A stretch of DNA of 64,000 nt, from contig NZ_OU015321.1 in the NCBI RefSeq assembly GCF_907163105.1, forward strand, positions 1,875,001-1,939,000, in the 5' to 3' direction. The position numbers and the translations under genes were made by a program. This document shows positions 53,970 to 62,125 of this stretch, piece after piece. The DNA comes from Cloacibacterium caeni. Its GTDB lineage: Bacteria; Bacteroidota; Bacteroidia; Flavobacteriales; Weeksellaceae. The notes under the pieces are model-generated. The model had not been told where the DNA came from, did not search any database, and saw nothing but the letters and a program-made list of their open reading frames with translations. Positions within the stretch are counted from its first letter, which is position 1; each line of letters opens with the position of its first letter.

Positions 53970-54011
53970 CACGAATGCACGAATTCAATTATAAATATTT
54001 ATGCATTCGTG
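53970..54011. repeat. Inverted repeat, 10-bp arms
   Basis: CACGAATGCA (53970-53979) and its exact complement TGCATTCGTG (54002-54011) with a 22-nt loop. It lies between the gene remnant and the outer-membrane protein gene; it may be a dispersed intergenic repeat or terminator for the minus-strand gene. Confidence 0.7.
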
Positions 54012-54020
54012 ATGAAATTT

Positions 54021-54554
54021 TTAGAAGCTATATCCAAAACTACTACCGATAGTAGGATAAATTACTCCAAATCCTTGTGCCAGATTAAATCCTAATCCCA
54101 AACCAACATGATATCTGTAAATCCAATGTTTCCCTAAAGGCAGTTGTTGTCCAAAATAAATGTCATTAGTTAAAACATCATCCACATTTTTGTTAAAAAC
54201 CATTTTCGATTGAAACCCTATAAAAGAACCTGTATTATTCAGTAGTGAATGTCCTCTTTCTTCTCTCTTATCTCTATTAAAATAATAACGCAGTTGTGCT
54301 CTTAAAAAAGGCGAAAGATAAGTTTCAGATGCAGTAACTCCCATTTGATAATTAATACTACTACCTTCAGGAATTTCTACTACGCCTCCAACTCCAGCAT
54401 TAAAATCTAACAAAAGTTTATTAGAAACAGGTTTCTCATAGCCAAAATTTAAGCCTTGAAACCCTATTTCAATTTTAAATTTCTGGTTTAAATCTTTAGA
54501 TTGAGAAAATAGAAAAGAGGAAAATAAAAGAAGAGAAATTTTAATGAATTTCAT
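54021..54554 (-). CDS. Probable outer-membrane beta-barrel protein
   Basis: A 177-residue exported protein: signal peptide (residues 1-18, FSSFLFSQS) and repeated amphipathic strands such as FKIEIGFQGLNFGYEKPV and SPFLRAQLRYYFN, ending in a terminal aromatic strand (GSSFGYSF). The pattern is that of a small OmpW/porin-like barrel; no known family is certain. Its promoter region carries the unusual repeat structure listed at 54568-54616. Confidence 0.7.
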   Translation of the reverse strand: MKFIKISLLLFSSFLFSQSKDLNQKFKIEIGFQGLNFGYEKPVSNKLLLDFNAGVGGVVEIPEGSSINYQMGVTASETYLSPFLRAQLRYYFNRDKREERGHSLLNNTGSFIGFQSKMVFNKNVDDVLTNDIYFGQQLPLGKHWIYRYHVGLGLGFNLAQGFGVIYPTIGSSFGYSF

Positions 54555-54567
54555 AATTATTGTTTTT

Positions 54568-54616
54568 GTTGATTAATTACAAATATAACAAACAAACAAA
54601 CAAATAATTAATCAAC
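54568..54616. repeat. Perfect 12-bp inverted repeat around the OMP promoter and (CAAA)4
   Basis: GTTGATTAATTA (54568-54579) and its exact complement TAATTAATCAAC (54605-54616) flank a 25-bp core. The core holds the minus-strand -7 box (54580-54587) and four CAAA units (54589-54604). Confidence 0.8.
54580..54604 (-). promoter_or_regulatory. OMP promoter with (TTTG)4 tetranucleotide repeat
   Basis: On the minus strand four TTTG units precede TATATTTG (-7 box, 54580-54587). TTTG is itself the -33 word, so the repeat places candidate -33 boxes at 1, 5, 9 and 13 nt from the -7 box, all shorter than the usual 19-21. Each repeat gained shifts the spacing by four, suggesting tunable or switchable expression. 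Confidence 0.5.
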
Positions 54617-54621
54617 TTTTT

Positions 54622-54903
54622 TCATTTTTTCCTCAAGAAAAAAAAATTCAAAATCCAAAAAACAATATAAAAGTTCAATAAAAAGACTAGAACTAAAACA
54701 AGATATCGTATCAATCTATTGATCGTTTTAGGCAAATTTTTAATAAAACTTGGTTGATGATCTTTCCAAACAAAAATTAAGAAAATAAAAATTAAAATAA
54801 AACTTACAAATCCAGCAACTCTAGCTAACCAAAGTTCCCTTTCCGCACTAAACCATTGTTGTAAATATTCTTTTAACTCTGCGAAAAATTGTTTAAAAAT
54901 CTT
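54622..54903 (-). CDS. Small membrane protein
   Basis: A 93-residue protein from ATG 54901-54903 (MKIFKQFFAELKEYLQQWFSAERELWLARVAGFVSFILIF). Two membrane segments (about 30-46 and 68-90) flank a basic loop. The longer frame starting at 55011 overlaps the nrnA coding frame and is unlikely. It overlaps the nrnA stop by 11 nt and is probably co-translated with it. Function unknown. Confidence 0.6.
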   Translation of the reverse strand, partial: KIFKQFFAELKEYLQQWFSAERELWLARVAGFVSFILIFIFLIFVWKDHQPSFIKNLPKTINRLIRYLVLVLVFLLNFYIVFWILNFFFLRKK

Positions 54904-55897
54904 CATTCTCAATCTTCGATTTAAAATCTTCAATCGTTTCGTGGATATTTTTAAAATATTTACCTCCAGATGCATTAATATGTCCACCACCGTGAAAATG
55001 CGCTCGTGCAAACGCGTTGGTATCTACATCGTCTTTGCTTCGGAAAGAAATTTTGATGAAATCTTCATATAAATCTTCCATGAAAAAAGCAGACATTTTA
55101 GTTCCCGCAATACTTAATCCGTAGTTTACAAAACCTTCTGTATCTCCTTTTTCGAAACCAAATTCTTTTAATTCGTCACGTTTTAAATGAAGAATCGCCA
55201 CTTTTCCATCTTTTACCAATTCTATTCTTCCTAAAATCAACGACAAAAGATGTAATCTTGAAACCGTATTGGTATCCCAGGTGTTAGACGTAATCATAGA
55301 AGGATCAGCACCTTTTTCTATTAAATTCGCTACAATTCTGTGCGTATCTGAAGAAGTAGAACGAAAACGGAAACCACCTGTATCGGTCATAATTCCTGTG
55401 TAAAGACATTCTGCCACGTCTTGATTTACCAAATCCTCTTTTCCCAAAGCTTCAATGAAATGATACACCATTTGACAAGTTGCAGGAATACTGGTATTAG
55501 AATACACAAAATCGAAATGTTCTGGTTGCTGATGATGGTCTATCAAGATTTTTTTCGCCCAAGATTTTGTGAGCCAATCTCCCAACATTCCAATTCTAGA
55601 AGGAGCATTAAAATCTAAACAAAAAATTACATCTGCATGATAAATCGCTTCGCCAGCAATTTTACGTTTGTACTCTGCGATGACTATTTTTTTCGCTTCG
55701 GGCATCCATTTTAGAAATTTCGGGAAATCATTCGGAACAATTACCGTAGCATCAACTCCTAAATTTTTAAGAAAATGTTTTAAACCAAGACTACTCCCAA
55801 TTGCATCACCATCTGGATTGTAATGCGTGATAATCACTACATTTTTATTCGGTTGCAAAAGGCTTTTGATTTCTGTAAGTTGGTTTTCTGTAAACAT
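54893..55897 (-). CDS. nrnA: DHH-family nanoRNase/pAp phosphatase
   Basis: A 334-residue DHH/DHHA1 phosphoesterase that degrades 2-5-nt RNAs and dephosphorylates pAp. Motif I reads THYNPDGDAIGSSLGL (near 20-35) and the DHH signature is LIDHHQQPEHFDF (near 118-130). The C-terminal DHHA1 domain ends with GGGHINASG. The length is the family norm. A bifunctional oligoribonuclease role is inferred from the family. Confidence 0.92.
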   Translation of the reverse strand: MFTENQLTEIKSLLQPNKNVVIITHYNPDGDAIGSSLGLKHFLKNLGVDATVIVPNDFPKFLKWMPEAKKIVIAEYKRKIAGEAIYHADVIFCLDFNAPSRIGMLGDWLTKSWAKKILIDHHQQPEHFDFVYSNTSIPATCQMVYHFIEALGKEDLVNQDVAECLYTGIMTDTGGFRFRSTSSDTHRIVANLIEKGADPSMITSNTWDTNTVSRLHLLSLILGRIELVKDGKVAILHLKRDELKEFGFEKGDTEGFVNYGLSIAGTKMSAFFMEDLYEDFIKISFRSKDDVDTNAFARAHFHGGGHINASGGKYFKNIHETIEDFKSKIENEDF

Positions 55898-56110
55898 TGT
55901 AAAAATTTATGATGCAAAGATAATTTTTTTACTTCAAAATCCCGAAACCTCAAAGATGATGTTTGAACGCTCAACATTTATAAAATGATTTTCAGAATCA
56001 TATTAGACAGAATTTAAAGAAGTTCAATCATTAAAATCGCTTGAAAATAGTCATTGATAAAAGTTTTATTCCATTTACTCAAAAAAAAACTTAATTATTT
56101 CTAAAATTAA
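55898..56110. other. Non-coding gap upstream of rpmH
   Basis: An AT-rich region between the divergent nrnA and rpmH genes. No other feature is seen before the rpmH promoter. Confidence 0.4.
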
Positions 56111-56142
56111 TTTGCAGAAAATAAAAAAAAACATATCTTTGC
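56111..56142 (+). promoter_or_regulatory. Promoter of rpmH
   Basis: TTTG (56111-56114), 19-nt spacer, TATCTTTGC (56134-56142): a textbook Bacteroidota promoter, 46 nt before the rpmH start. Confidence 0.85.
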
Positions 56143-56188
56143 AACCTCAAAAAGAAGAATAATTACGGACCCATTATAAATTGAAGTA

Positions 56189-56344
56189 ATGAAAAGAACA
56201 TTCCAGCCATCAGAAAGAAAGAAAAGAAACAAACACGGTTTCAGAGAAAGAATGTCTACTCCAAATGGTAGAAGAGTATTAGCTGCTAGAAGAGCAAAAG
56301 GCAGAAAGAGATTAACTATTAGCGACGCAAGAGCTAAGAGATAA
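56189..56344 (+). CDS. rpmH: 50S ribosomal protein L34
   Basis: A 51-residue basic protein, [18 protein letters not shown] ... [18 protein letters not shown], full length for L34. It binds rRNA in the large subunit. It has its own promoter at 56111-56142 and its own terminator. It is too short to appear in ordinary gene-length filters. Confidence 0.97.
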   Translation: MKRTFQPSERKKRNKHGFRERMSTPNGRRVLAARRAKGRKRLTISDARAKR

Positions 56345-56373
56345 TAATTTCTTTTGATTTTATTATAAAAGAT

Positions 56374-56406
56374 ATGCTTGGAAATTTACTTTCCGAGCAT
56401 TTTTTG
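56374..56406 (+). terminator. Terminator after rpmH
   Basis: ATGCTTGGAAA / TTTCCGAGCAT (one G-U pair) with a 5-nt loop, then TTTTTT (56401-56406). Confidence 0.85.
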
Positions 56407-56451
56407 TTGTTAAAATTTCCTTAAAATTTAGGATAAAAAAAAGGTTTTCCT

Positions 56452-56459
56452 TATTTTTG
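56452..56459 (+). promoter_or_regulatory. -7 box of ftsE
   Basis: TATTTTTG matches TAnnTTTG, 64 nt before the ftsE ATG. The -33 element is not clear. Confidence 0.4.
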
Positions 56460-56523
56460 AAAGTTGATAAAAAAGTAGGCCTTATTATCAACCAAGAAAA
56501 ATCAACCATCATTTATAATCATT

Positions 56524-57234
56524 ATGCCACATCATAACACCTACGGAGAAGACATTATTACGCTGCAAGACGCGAAAATTGTACAAAAAAACTTTACCGT
56601 TTTATCTCATGTGAATTTACACATTAAGAGAGGTACTTTCTGTTACCTTATTGGTAAAACAGGCTCTGGAAAGAGTTCATTGTTAAAAGTTTTGTACGGA
56701 CACTTACCTCTAAAAGAAGGAAACGGAGAAGTAGTAGGATTTGATTTACAGAAATTAAGAGCATCAGATATTCCTAACCTTAGAAGAAGATTAGGTATTG
56801 TTTTTCAAGATTTTCAATTATTGACGGATAGAAGTGTAGAAAGAAACCTGCGCTTCGTACTAGAAGCTACTGGTTGGAAGGATAAAAATCTGATGGACGA
56901 CAGAATAAACGAGGTTCTAGACAGTGTAGACATGAAAACGAAAAAACACAAAATGCCTCACGAACTTTCTGGCGGTGAACAACAGCGTATTGCTATTGCA
57001 AGAGCTTTACTAAATCATCCAGAATTGATTCTTGCAGACGAACCTACAGGAAACCTAGACCCTGAAACTTCTAACGATATTATGAATTTATTGAAAAAAG
57101 TATCTGTAGAAAGAAATTGTGCGGTTCTGATGGCGACTCACGATTATCACATGATTCAAAATTTCCCTGGAGAAGCGATTAAATGTGAAGATGGCGGAGT
57201 TAAGGTGATGAACACCGTAGAACTTTTTGAATAA
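56524..57234 (+). CDS. ftsE: Cell-division ABC transporter ATP-binding protein FtsE
   Basis: A 236-residue ABC ATPase. Walker A GKTGSGKSS (near 48-56), Q-loop VFQDFQLL, signature LSGGEQQR, Walker B ILADEPTGNLD and the switch His in ATHD are all present. FtsE works with membrane partner FtsX to activate wall hydrolases at the septum. ftsX is not adjacent, as often in this phylum, so the call rests on similarity of the FVLEATGWKD region and size. LolD-type lipoprotein transport is the main alternative. Confidence 0.85.
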   Translation: MPHHNTYGEDIITLQDAKIVQKNFTVLSHVNLHIKRGTFCYLIGKTGSGKSSLLKVLYGHLPLKEGNGEVVGFDLQKLRASDIPNLRRRLGIVFQDFQLLTDRSVERNLRFVLEATGWKDKNLMDDRINEVLDSVDMKTKKHKMPHELSGGEQQRIAIARALLNHPELILADEPTGNLDPETSNDIMNLLKKVSVERNCAVLMATHDYHMIQNFPGEAIKCEDGGVKVMNTVELFE

Positions 57235-57237
57235 ATC

Positions 57238-57933
57238 TTATTTTCCAAAAACGTGAAACTCTTTGGTGAGTTCTAAATATTGGTCCGAGTATTTTCTCGG
57301 ACTTTTTTCTATCGTAAAATCAAGAGTTTCCAATGCTGATTTTTTCTTAGAAAATTCTAAAACATTTCGTTTTAAAACACCGTTTTCAATACCGAAAATA
57401 TTTACTTTTCTTACCAAATATAAATCAAAATATTCAGCTAAGTTTTCAAATTCTTGTGCAGACTCCGAAGGAATAATTACCGAAAAAATACCTCGTGAAG
57501 ATAAAACCCTAGCTGTTTTTTGTATTAAATTTCTAAAAGTAAGTTCTACTTGTTGTCTCGCTAAAATATCTTTCACAGAATTATTTTCCTCAAAAAAAGG
57601 TGGATTACAAACCACAAAATCATATTCTTTTTGCGATTCAAAAGTTTTAAAATCTTGATGAAAAACTTGCAACCTCTCGGAAAACGGAGAATTTTTAAAA
57701 TTTTCTTGAGCCAATTTCACCGCATCTTCATTTAAATCTAAAGCTGTGATTTCAGCATTTGCATTTCGCTGAGCGAGCATTAGAGAAATCAAACCTGTTC
57801 CCGTTCCAACTTCCAAGATTTTCTGAGCGTTTTCAACTTGACACAAAGCTCCAAGCAAAACACCGTCTGTTCCTACTCGGAAAACATTTTTATGCTGTAA
57901 AATATCAAATTTTTGAAATCGAAAAGGTTTCAT
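57238..57933 (-). CDS. tRNA1(Val) (adenine(37)-N6)-methyltransferase-like
   Basis: A 231-residue class I methyltransferase. Motif I reads ILEVGTGTGLISLMLAQR (near 38-55) and the adenine-N6 catalytic motif is VVCNPPFFE (near 108-116). The start FRFQKFDILQHKNVFRVGTDGVLLG is typical of TrmN6/YfiC. It converges with ftsE (3-bp gap). The tRNA target is inferred from the family. Confidence 0.9.
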   Translation of the reverse strand: MKPFRFQKFDILQHKNVFRVGTDGVLLGALCQVENAQKILEVGTGTGLISLMLAQRNANAEITALDLNEDAVKLAQENFKNSPFSERLQVFHQDFKTFESQKEYDFVVCNPPFFEENNSVKDILARQQVELTFRNLIQKTARVLSSRGIFSVIIPSESAQEFENLAEYFDLYLVRKVNIFGIENGVLKRNVLEFSKKKSALETLDFTIEKSPRKYSDQYLELTKEFHVFGK

Positions 57934-57969
57934 TTTAAAGGAATATAGTAAATGAGAAAAGTAAAAAAG

Positions 57970-59421
57970 TTAAACGTTTGTTGGAAGAATAATCGTGAAT
58001 TTGGTTCCTTTTCCTTCTTCGGATTTCACAGAAATATCGCCTTTATACTCTTCTATCATTTTTTTGACCATGGTTAAACCGAGTCCCATTCCAGAATTTT
58101 TGGTCGTAAAATTAGGCTCGAAGATTTGCTCTAATTTATCTTTAGGAATACCAATTCCGTTGTCTTCTATAACGATGATGATTTTCTTATTGAAAAGTTC
58201 TGCATCTATATTGATGATGGATTTTCTTTGTTCAGAAACTGCTTGTTTTGCATTGGTAATCATATTGGTGAAAATCCTAGAAAGATAAATTCTATCCATT
58301 CTCACCGGCATCATATCTTTATTCGCATGGAAATAAATATTACCATCATCATTGAAAACTCTTACCAAATTTTCTAATTCTTCTTTCAAATTAAAAGATT
58401 CATCATTTTTTGGCGGCAACTTGGCAAATTCTGAAAAAGCACTTGCTACAGTAGCTACTAAATCGATTTGGTCTACCAAACTTCGACTTAGATTTCTGAC
58501 TTTTTGATCAATTTCTGGGTCATTTTTATCAAATTTTCTTTCAAAATTCTGAATAAGCAACTTCATTGGAGTGAGTGGGTTTTTTACTTCGTGGGCAACT
58601 TGTTTCGCCATTTCTCTCCATGCTTCTTCTCTTTCTTTATTAGCCAAAAGCATTTTTTGATCTTCAATTTGGTAAATCATTTTGTTATAAGATTTTACCA
58701 AACCACTTAATTCATCATTTTGAAAATACTTAATCGGCTTCATTTCTCTACCAAAAAGCGTAGTTCTGGTAATGAGCTCAGAAATTCTTGTAATCGTTTT
58801 GGTCAAATTTTTAGAAATTACCCAACTTAGCCAAATACTCAACAAAATGAGGAAAAGATTGACCAAAATAATGTACTGAACATATTTATTAAATGCACCT
58901 GCATAAATATTATCATTGTGATAAAAAGGGAAATACACAATCGCAATAGGCTCTAACATGTTATTCCTAAGAATCATATAAGAAGAGGTGACATTACTGC
59001 CCACTTTTTGATCGTATTCTTGTACATCTACTCTTTTGTCAGACTCCAAAACATTCATTAACGTTTCATGAGGAATTTTTTTCTGCGCTACAAGATTCAG
59101 TTCCTTATTCGAAACTAAATAATTACCTTGTAAATCATAAAGAATTACATCATGTTTATTGATATCCGAAATCTCGTAAATTTCGTTTTGGAGAATATTG
59201 ACTAAATCCTTATCTTGAGTAATATTAGTATGGCTTACTGCGTAATCTAGCGTTTTCATTAATGCTTCAAACTTATTTTGCATTTCTGTAACGCTCTGTT
59301 CATCTGTAGATTTTTTGATGATAAGATAAGACATAGCTGTAGAACCTATGATACTGAAAAAACAGACTACCATAAATCCTATAAAAATTTTAGTTCTTAA
59401 GCTATAGCTATGTAATGCCAT
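57970..59421 (-). CDS. Sensor histidine kinase (HAMP, NtrY-like)
   Basis: A 483-residue inner-membrane kinase: membrane segment 1 (about 12-33), periplasmic sensor (34-180), membrane segment 2 (about 181-203), HAMP (205-255), HisKA with phosphoacceptor in HEVKNPLTPMKLL (near 277) and HATPase with DNGIGIPKDKLEQIF and GMGLGL. The H-box resembles NtrY. No response-regulator gene is adjacent, so the partner is elsewhere. It lies 4 bp downstream of ribE on the same strand. Confidence 0.93.
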   Translation of the reverse strand: MALHSYSLRTKIFIGFMVVCFFSIIGSTAMSYLIIKKSTDEQSVTEMQNKFEALMKTLDYAVSHTNITQDKDLVNILQNEIYEISDINKHDVILYDLQGNYLVSNKELNLVAQKKIPHETLMNVLESDKRVDVQEYDQKVGSNVTSSYMILRNNMLEPIAIVYFPFYHNDNIYAGAFNKYVQYIILVNLFLILLSIWLSWVISKNLTKTITRISELITRTTLFGREMKPIKYFQNDELSGLVKSYNKMIYQIEDQKMLLANKEREEAWREMAKQVAHEVKNPLTPMKLLIQNFERKFDKNDPEIDQKVRNLSRSLVDQIDLVATVASAFSEFAKLPPKNDESFNLKEELENLVRVFNDDGNIYFHANKDMMPVRMDRIYLSRIFTNMITNAKQAVSEQRKSIINIDAELFNKKIIIVIEDNGIGIPKDKLEQIFEPNFTTKNSGMGLGLTMVKKMIEEYKGDISVKSEEGKGTKFTIILPTNV

Positions 59422-59424
59422 CTT

Positions 59425-60009
59425 TTATCTCTTCATAAGCTTGGCTACATATTTTCCAATAATATCGAATTCTAAATTTACACGGTCTCCCACTTTTAAA
59501 GTATTCATATTGGTATGTTCCCAAGTGTACGGAATTATCGCCACAGAAAACTGATTTTCTTTGCTATCAGCAACAGTCAAACTAATTCCATTTACAGTAA
59601 TAGAACCTTGCGGAACTGTGGTAAAAGAACCATCTTCTTCGTAAGTGAATGTTAGATAATAACTTCCGTTAATATTTTCGATAGCAACAATTGAGCCAGT
59701 TTTATCTACATGACCTTGTACAATATGACCATCTAACCTGCCATCCATTTTCATACAACGCTCTAAGTTTACTATGCTTCCTACTTTCAATTCGCCCAAA
59801 TTGGTTTTTTCTAGCGTTTCATTAATCGCTGTAACCGTGTACAAATCACCATCTATTGATTCTACAGTAAGACAACAACCATTATGCGCTAAACTCTGGT
59901 CTACTTTAAGTTCTTGTGTAAAAGGACCACTAAAAGTAAAGACAACATTAGTCCCTTGTTTTTCCAATTTTTCTACTTTTCCTGTCGCTTCAATTATTCC
60001 TGTAAACAT
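59425..60009 (-). CDS. ribE: Riboflavin synthase
   Basis: Dismutates two 6,7-dimethyl-8-ribityllumazines into riboflavin. The 194 residues form two lumazine-binding repeats (about 1-88 and 98-185), each starting with the repeat motif MFTGIIEATGKV / GRLDGHIVQGHVD. Length is normal. No FMN riboswitch is visible upstream. It is followed by the histidine kinase gene. Confidence 0.96.
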   Translation of the reverse strand: MFTGIIEATGKVEKLEKQGTNVVFTFSGPFTQELKVDQSLAHNGCCLTVESIDGDLYTVTAINETLEKTNLGELKVGSIVNLERCMKMDGRLDGHIVQGHVDKTGSIVAIENINGSYYLTFTYEEDGSFTTVPQGSITVNGISLTVADSKENQFSVAIIPYTWEHTNMNTLKVGDRVNLEFDIIGKYVAKLMKR

Positions 60010-60072
60010 ATTTTGTTTATATAAGTTAAAGTTTAAAAATATTAGATTAAAGATTTATAAATTAAAAATCAC

Positions 60073-60080
60073 TAAATTTG
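60073..60080 (+). promoter_or_regulatory. -7 box of pdxA
   Basis: TAAATTTG matches TAnnTTTG, 35 nt before the pdxA ATG. Confidence 0.5.
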
Positions 60081-60115
60081 TGACAATCTATTTTAAAATT
60101 CAAAGATAATTAAAA

Positions 60116-61204
60116 ATGAGTTCTAAACACCACAAAATTAAGGTAGGAATTTCAGTAGGCGATTTTAACGGAATAGGCGTGGAAATTATCCTAAAGGCAC
60201 TGAAAGACAAAAACATTACTGACTTTTTCACGCCAGTAATTTTCGGGTCGGGAAAATTATTTTCTTACCAAAAAAATGTGTTTAAGATTAACACCACTTT
60301 TAATTATGTACAAACTGCCAAAGAAGCCGCTAATGGAAAACTCAACATTGTAAATCTCTGGAAAGACAATGTGAATGTAGACTTCGGGACACCCACCGAA
60401 GAATCCACTAAAATGGCTATAGATTCTCTAGAAGCCGCTACAGATGCTTTAATGAAAGGCGAAATAGATGTTTTGGTAACCGCACCAATCAATAAAGACG
60501 AGATGATGAAGCAAGGCTTCAAACATGCTGGTCATACTGGTTATTTTGAAGAAAAATTCGGCAAAAAAGGACTGATGTTCCTAGTAACCGAAAAATTAAA
60601 AGTTGCAGTTTCTACGCATCACATTCCTGTTTCAGAAATTTCTAAAAATATTTCTAAACAAAAAATAAAAGAACAAGTAAGAGTTCTTAACCAGTCATTG
60701 ATTGAAGATTTCTGCATCCAAAAACCAAAAATTGCTATTCTAGGACTTAATCCTCATGCTGGAGACGGCGGTGCAATTGGCAAAGAAGAGATAGAAATTA
60801 TAGAACCTGCTATCAAAGAATTATTTAATGAAGGAATTTTAGCTTTTGGCTCTTTCCCTGCAGACAGCTTCTTCCAACCAGAGAAATACAGTTCATTTGA
60901 TGCTGTTTTGGCAATGTATCATGACCAAGGGTTAGCTCCTTTTAAAACATTAGCTTATGAAGAAGGTGTAAATTACACGGCTGGACTACCTTTCATCAGA
61001 ACTTCGCCAGATCATGGTGTAGCGTATGACATTGCAGGTAAAAATTTAGCAGATGAGCAATCTTTTTCTGAGGCTATTTTTACAGCGATTAAAATTTTTA
61101 AAAATAGAAATGAGTATCAAGACCTCATAGAAAACCGCTTGAAACCAAGAGTTTTAGCTCATGACAATGGTATAGATGAAGATTTACCAGAAGAAAATGA
61201 ATAA
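60116..61204 (+). CDS. pdxA: 4-hydroxythreonine-4-phosphate dehydrogenase
   Basis: Oxidises 4-phosphohydroxy-threonine in pyridoxal 5'-phosphate synthesis (DXP-dependent route). The 362 residues contain the family motifs GDFNGIGVEI (near 16), TAPINKD with metal ligands near 123, HTGYFEEKFG and YHDQGLAPFKTLA (near 275). The length is slightly above the norm because of a short acidic tail (DEDLPEENE). It is followed by a separate promoter for the ribosomal/fatty-acid group. Confidence 0.96.
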   Translation: MSSKHHKIKVGISVGDFNGIGVEIILKALKDKNITDFFTPVIFGSGKLFSYQKNVFKINTTFNYVQTAKEAANGKLNIVNLWKDNVNVDFGTPTEESTKMAIDSLEAATDALMKGEIDVLVTAPINKDEMMKQGFKHAGHTGYFEEKFGKKGLMFLVTEKLKVAVSTHHIPVSEISKNISKQKIKEQVRVLNQSLIEDFCIQKPKIAILGLNPHAGDGGAIGKEEIEIIEPAIKELFNEGILAFGSFPADSFFQPEKYSSFDAVLAMYHDQGLAPFKTLAYEEGVNYTAGLPFIRTSPDHGVAYDIAGKNLADEQSFSEAIFTAIKIFKNRNEYQDLIENRLKPRVLAHDNGIDEDLPEENE

Positions 61205-61208
61205 AACT

Positions 61209-61240
61209 TTTGTTATTTAAAAAAATTAACTTATTTTTGC
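61209..61240 (+). promoter_or_regulatory. Promoter of DUF177-rpmF
   Basis: TTTG (61209-61212), 19-nt spacer, TATTTTTGC (61232-61240): a full consensus, 12 nt before the DUF177 ATG, so the mRNA leader is very short. Confidence 0.8.
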
Positions 61241-61252
61241 ACACCATTTTTT

Positions 61253-61777
61253 ATGGACAAATTTAGAAATTATGACGTAGCATTTTCAGGGCTTAAGACT
61301 GGAAAGCACGAATTTAAATTTGAAGTAGAACAAGCGTTCTTTGATTTATTCGAGACTGAACAAGAGTTTTCAGGCGCTAAAATAGACGTAGATGTACTAT
61401 TAGAAAAGCACTCTACCTTTTTAGATTTCCTGATTAAAATCCATGGAACAGTAAATTTAGTTTGTGACATCACCAGCGAAACATTTACTCATCCTATAGA
61501 AAACGAAATAAAATTCTTGGTAAAATTCGGAGAAGAATATGATGATAGTAATGAAGAAGTAATTACCATCCCACAAGGAGATAGTGCTTTTAACATTTCT
61601 CAGGCAATTTACGAAGCAGTAATATTGTCTATCCCTATGAAAAAAATCTCTCCTAATGCAAAAGAAGAAGATTTTGAACTCATCGAAAAATTCAGTCCCA
61701 AAGAAATTGAAGAAGAAGAAACCCACGAAATAGACCCTCGTTGGGAAGCTTTGAAAAAATTAAAAGACAAAAAATAG
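61253..61777 (+). CDS. DUF177/YceD family protein
   Basis: A 174-residue protein of the YceD family, found next to rpmF across bacteria and linked to 23S rRNA or ribosome maturation. Conserved features include the GLKTGKHEFKFEVEQAFFD strand, CDITSETFTHPIENEIKFLVKFG (a single cysteine, where some members have more) and the C-terminal IDPRWEALKKLK. It precedes rpmF by 31 bp. Confidence 0.88.
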   Translation: MDKFRNYDVAFSGLKTGKHEFKFEVEQAFFDLFETEQEFSGAKIDVDVLLEKHSTFLDFLIKIHGTVNLVCDITSETFTHPIENEIKFLVKFGEEYDDSNEEVITIPQGDSAFNISQAIYEAVILSIPMKKISPNAKEEDFELIEKFSPKEIEEEETHEIDPRWEALKKLKDKK

Positions 61778-61808
61778 AAATCTTACATAAAGTTTAAAGA
61801 ATTACAAA

Positions 61809-62009
61809 ATGGCACATCCTAAAAGAAGACAGTCATCTACTAGAAGAGATAAAAGAAGAACTCACTACAAAGCTGTGGTTCCTCAATTAGCAAAAGATGC
61901 AACTACAGGTGAATTACACTTGTATCACAGAGCACATTGGCATGAAGGAAAACTATACTACAGAGGAAAAGTAGTATTAGAGAAACAAGTAGAAACTACT
62001 GAAGACTAA
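61809..62009 (+). CDS. rpmF: 50S ribosomal protein L32 (zinc-independent form)
   Basis: A 66-residue L32. The N-terminal [20 protein letters not shown] is typical. The zinc-ribbon cysteines of the C+ form are absent (the region reads [18 protein letters not shown]), so this is the C- form that does not need zinc. Confidence 0.96.
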   Translation: MAHPKRRQSSTRRDKRRTHYKAVVPQLAKDATTGELHLYHRAHWHEGKLYYRGKVVLEKQVETTED

Positions 62010-62041
62010 TTAAGAAAAAGCGTAGCTTTTTTCTTTTCGAT

Positions 62042-62083
62042 AAAAAAACCATTCTATTTATATAAAAAATTGAATGGTTTTTT
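62042..62083 (+). terminator. Terminator after rpmF
   Basis: AAAAAACCATTC / GAATGGTTTTTT around an AT-rich loop. A smaller hairpin (AAAAGCGTAGCTTTT) lies just before it at 62014-62032. It separates rpmF from accB. Confidence 0.75.
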
Positions 62084-62096
62084 GTTGTTTTATTAC

Positions 62097-62104
62097 TATA
62101 TTTG
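62097..62104 (+). promoter_or_regulatory. -7 box of accBC
   Basis: TATATTTG, 21 nt before the accB ATG and just after the rpmF terminator. The -33 element is not clear. Confidence 0.45.
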
Positions 62105-62125
62105 AAGCCGTAAAAAATTATATAT

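Noticed and set aside
53892-54095. 67-codon plus-strand frame as a complete gene
   Set aside because: It runs through the inverted repeat and the end of the opposite-strand OMP gene. Only its first part is protein-like, so it is listed as a remnant instead.
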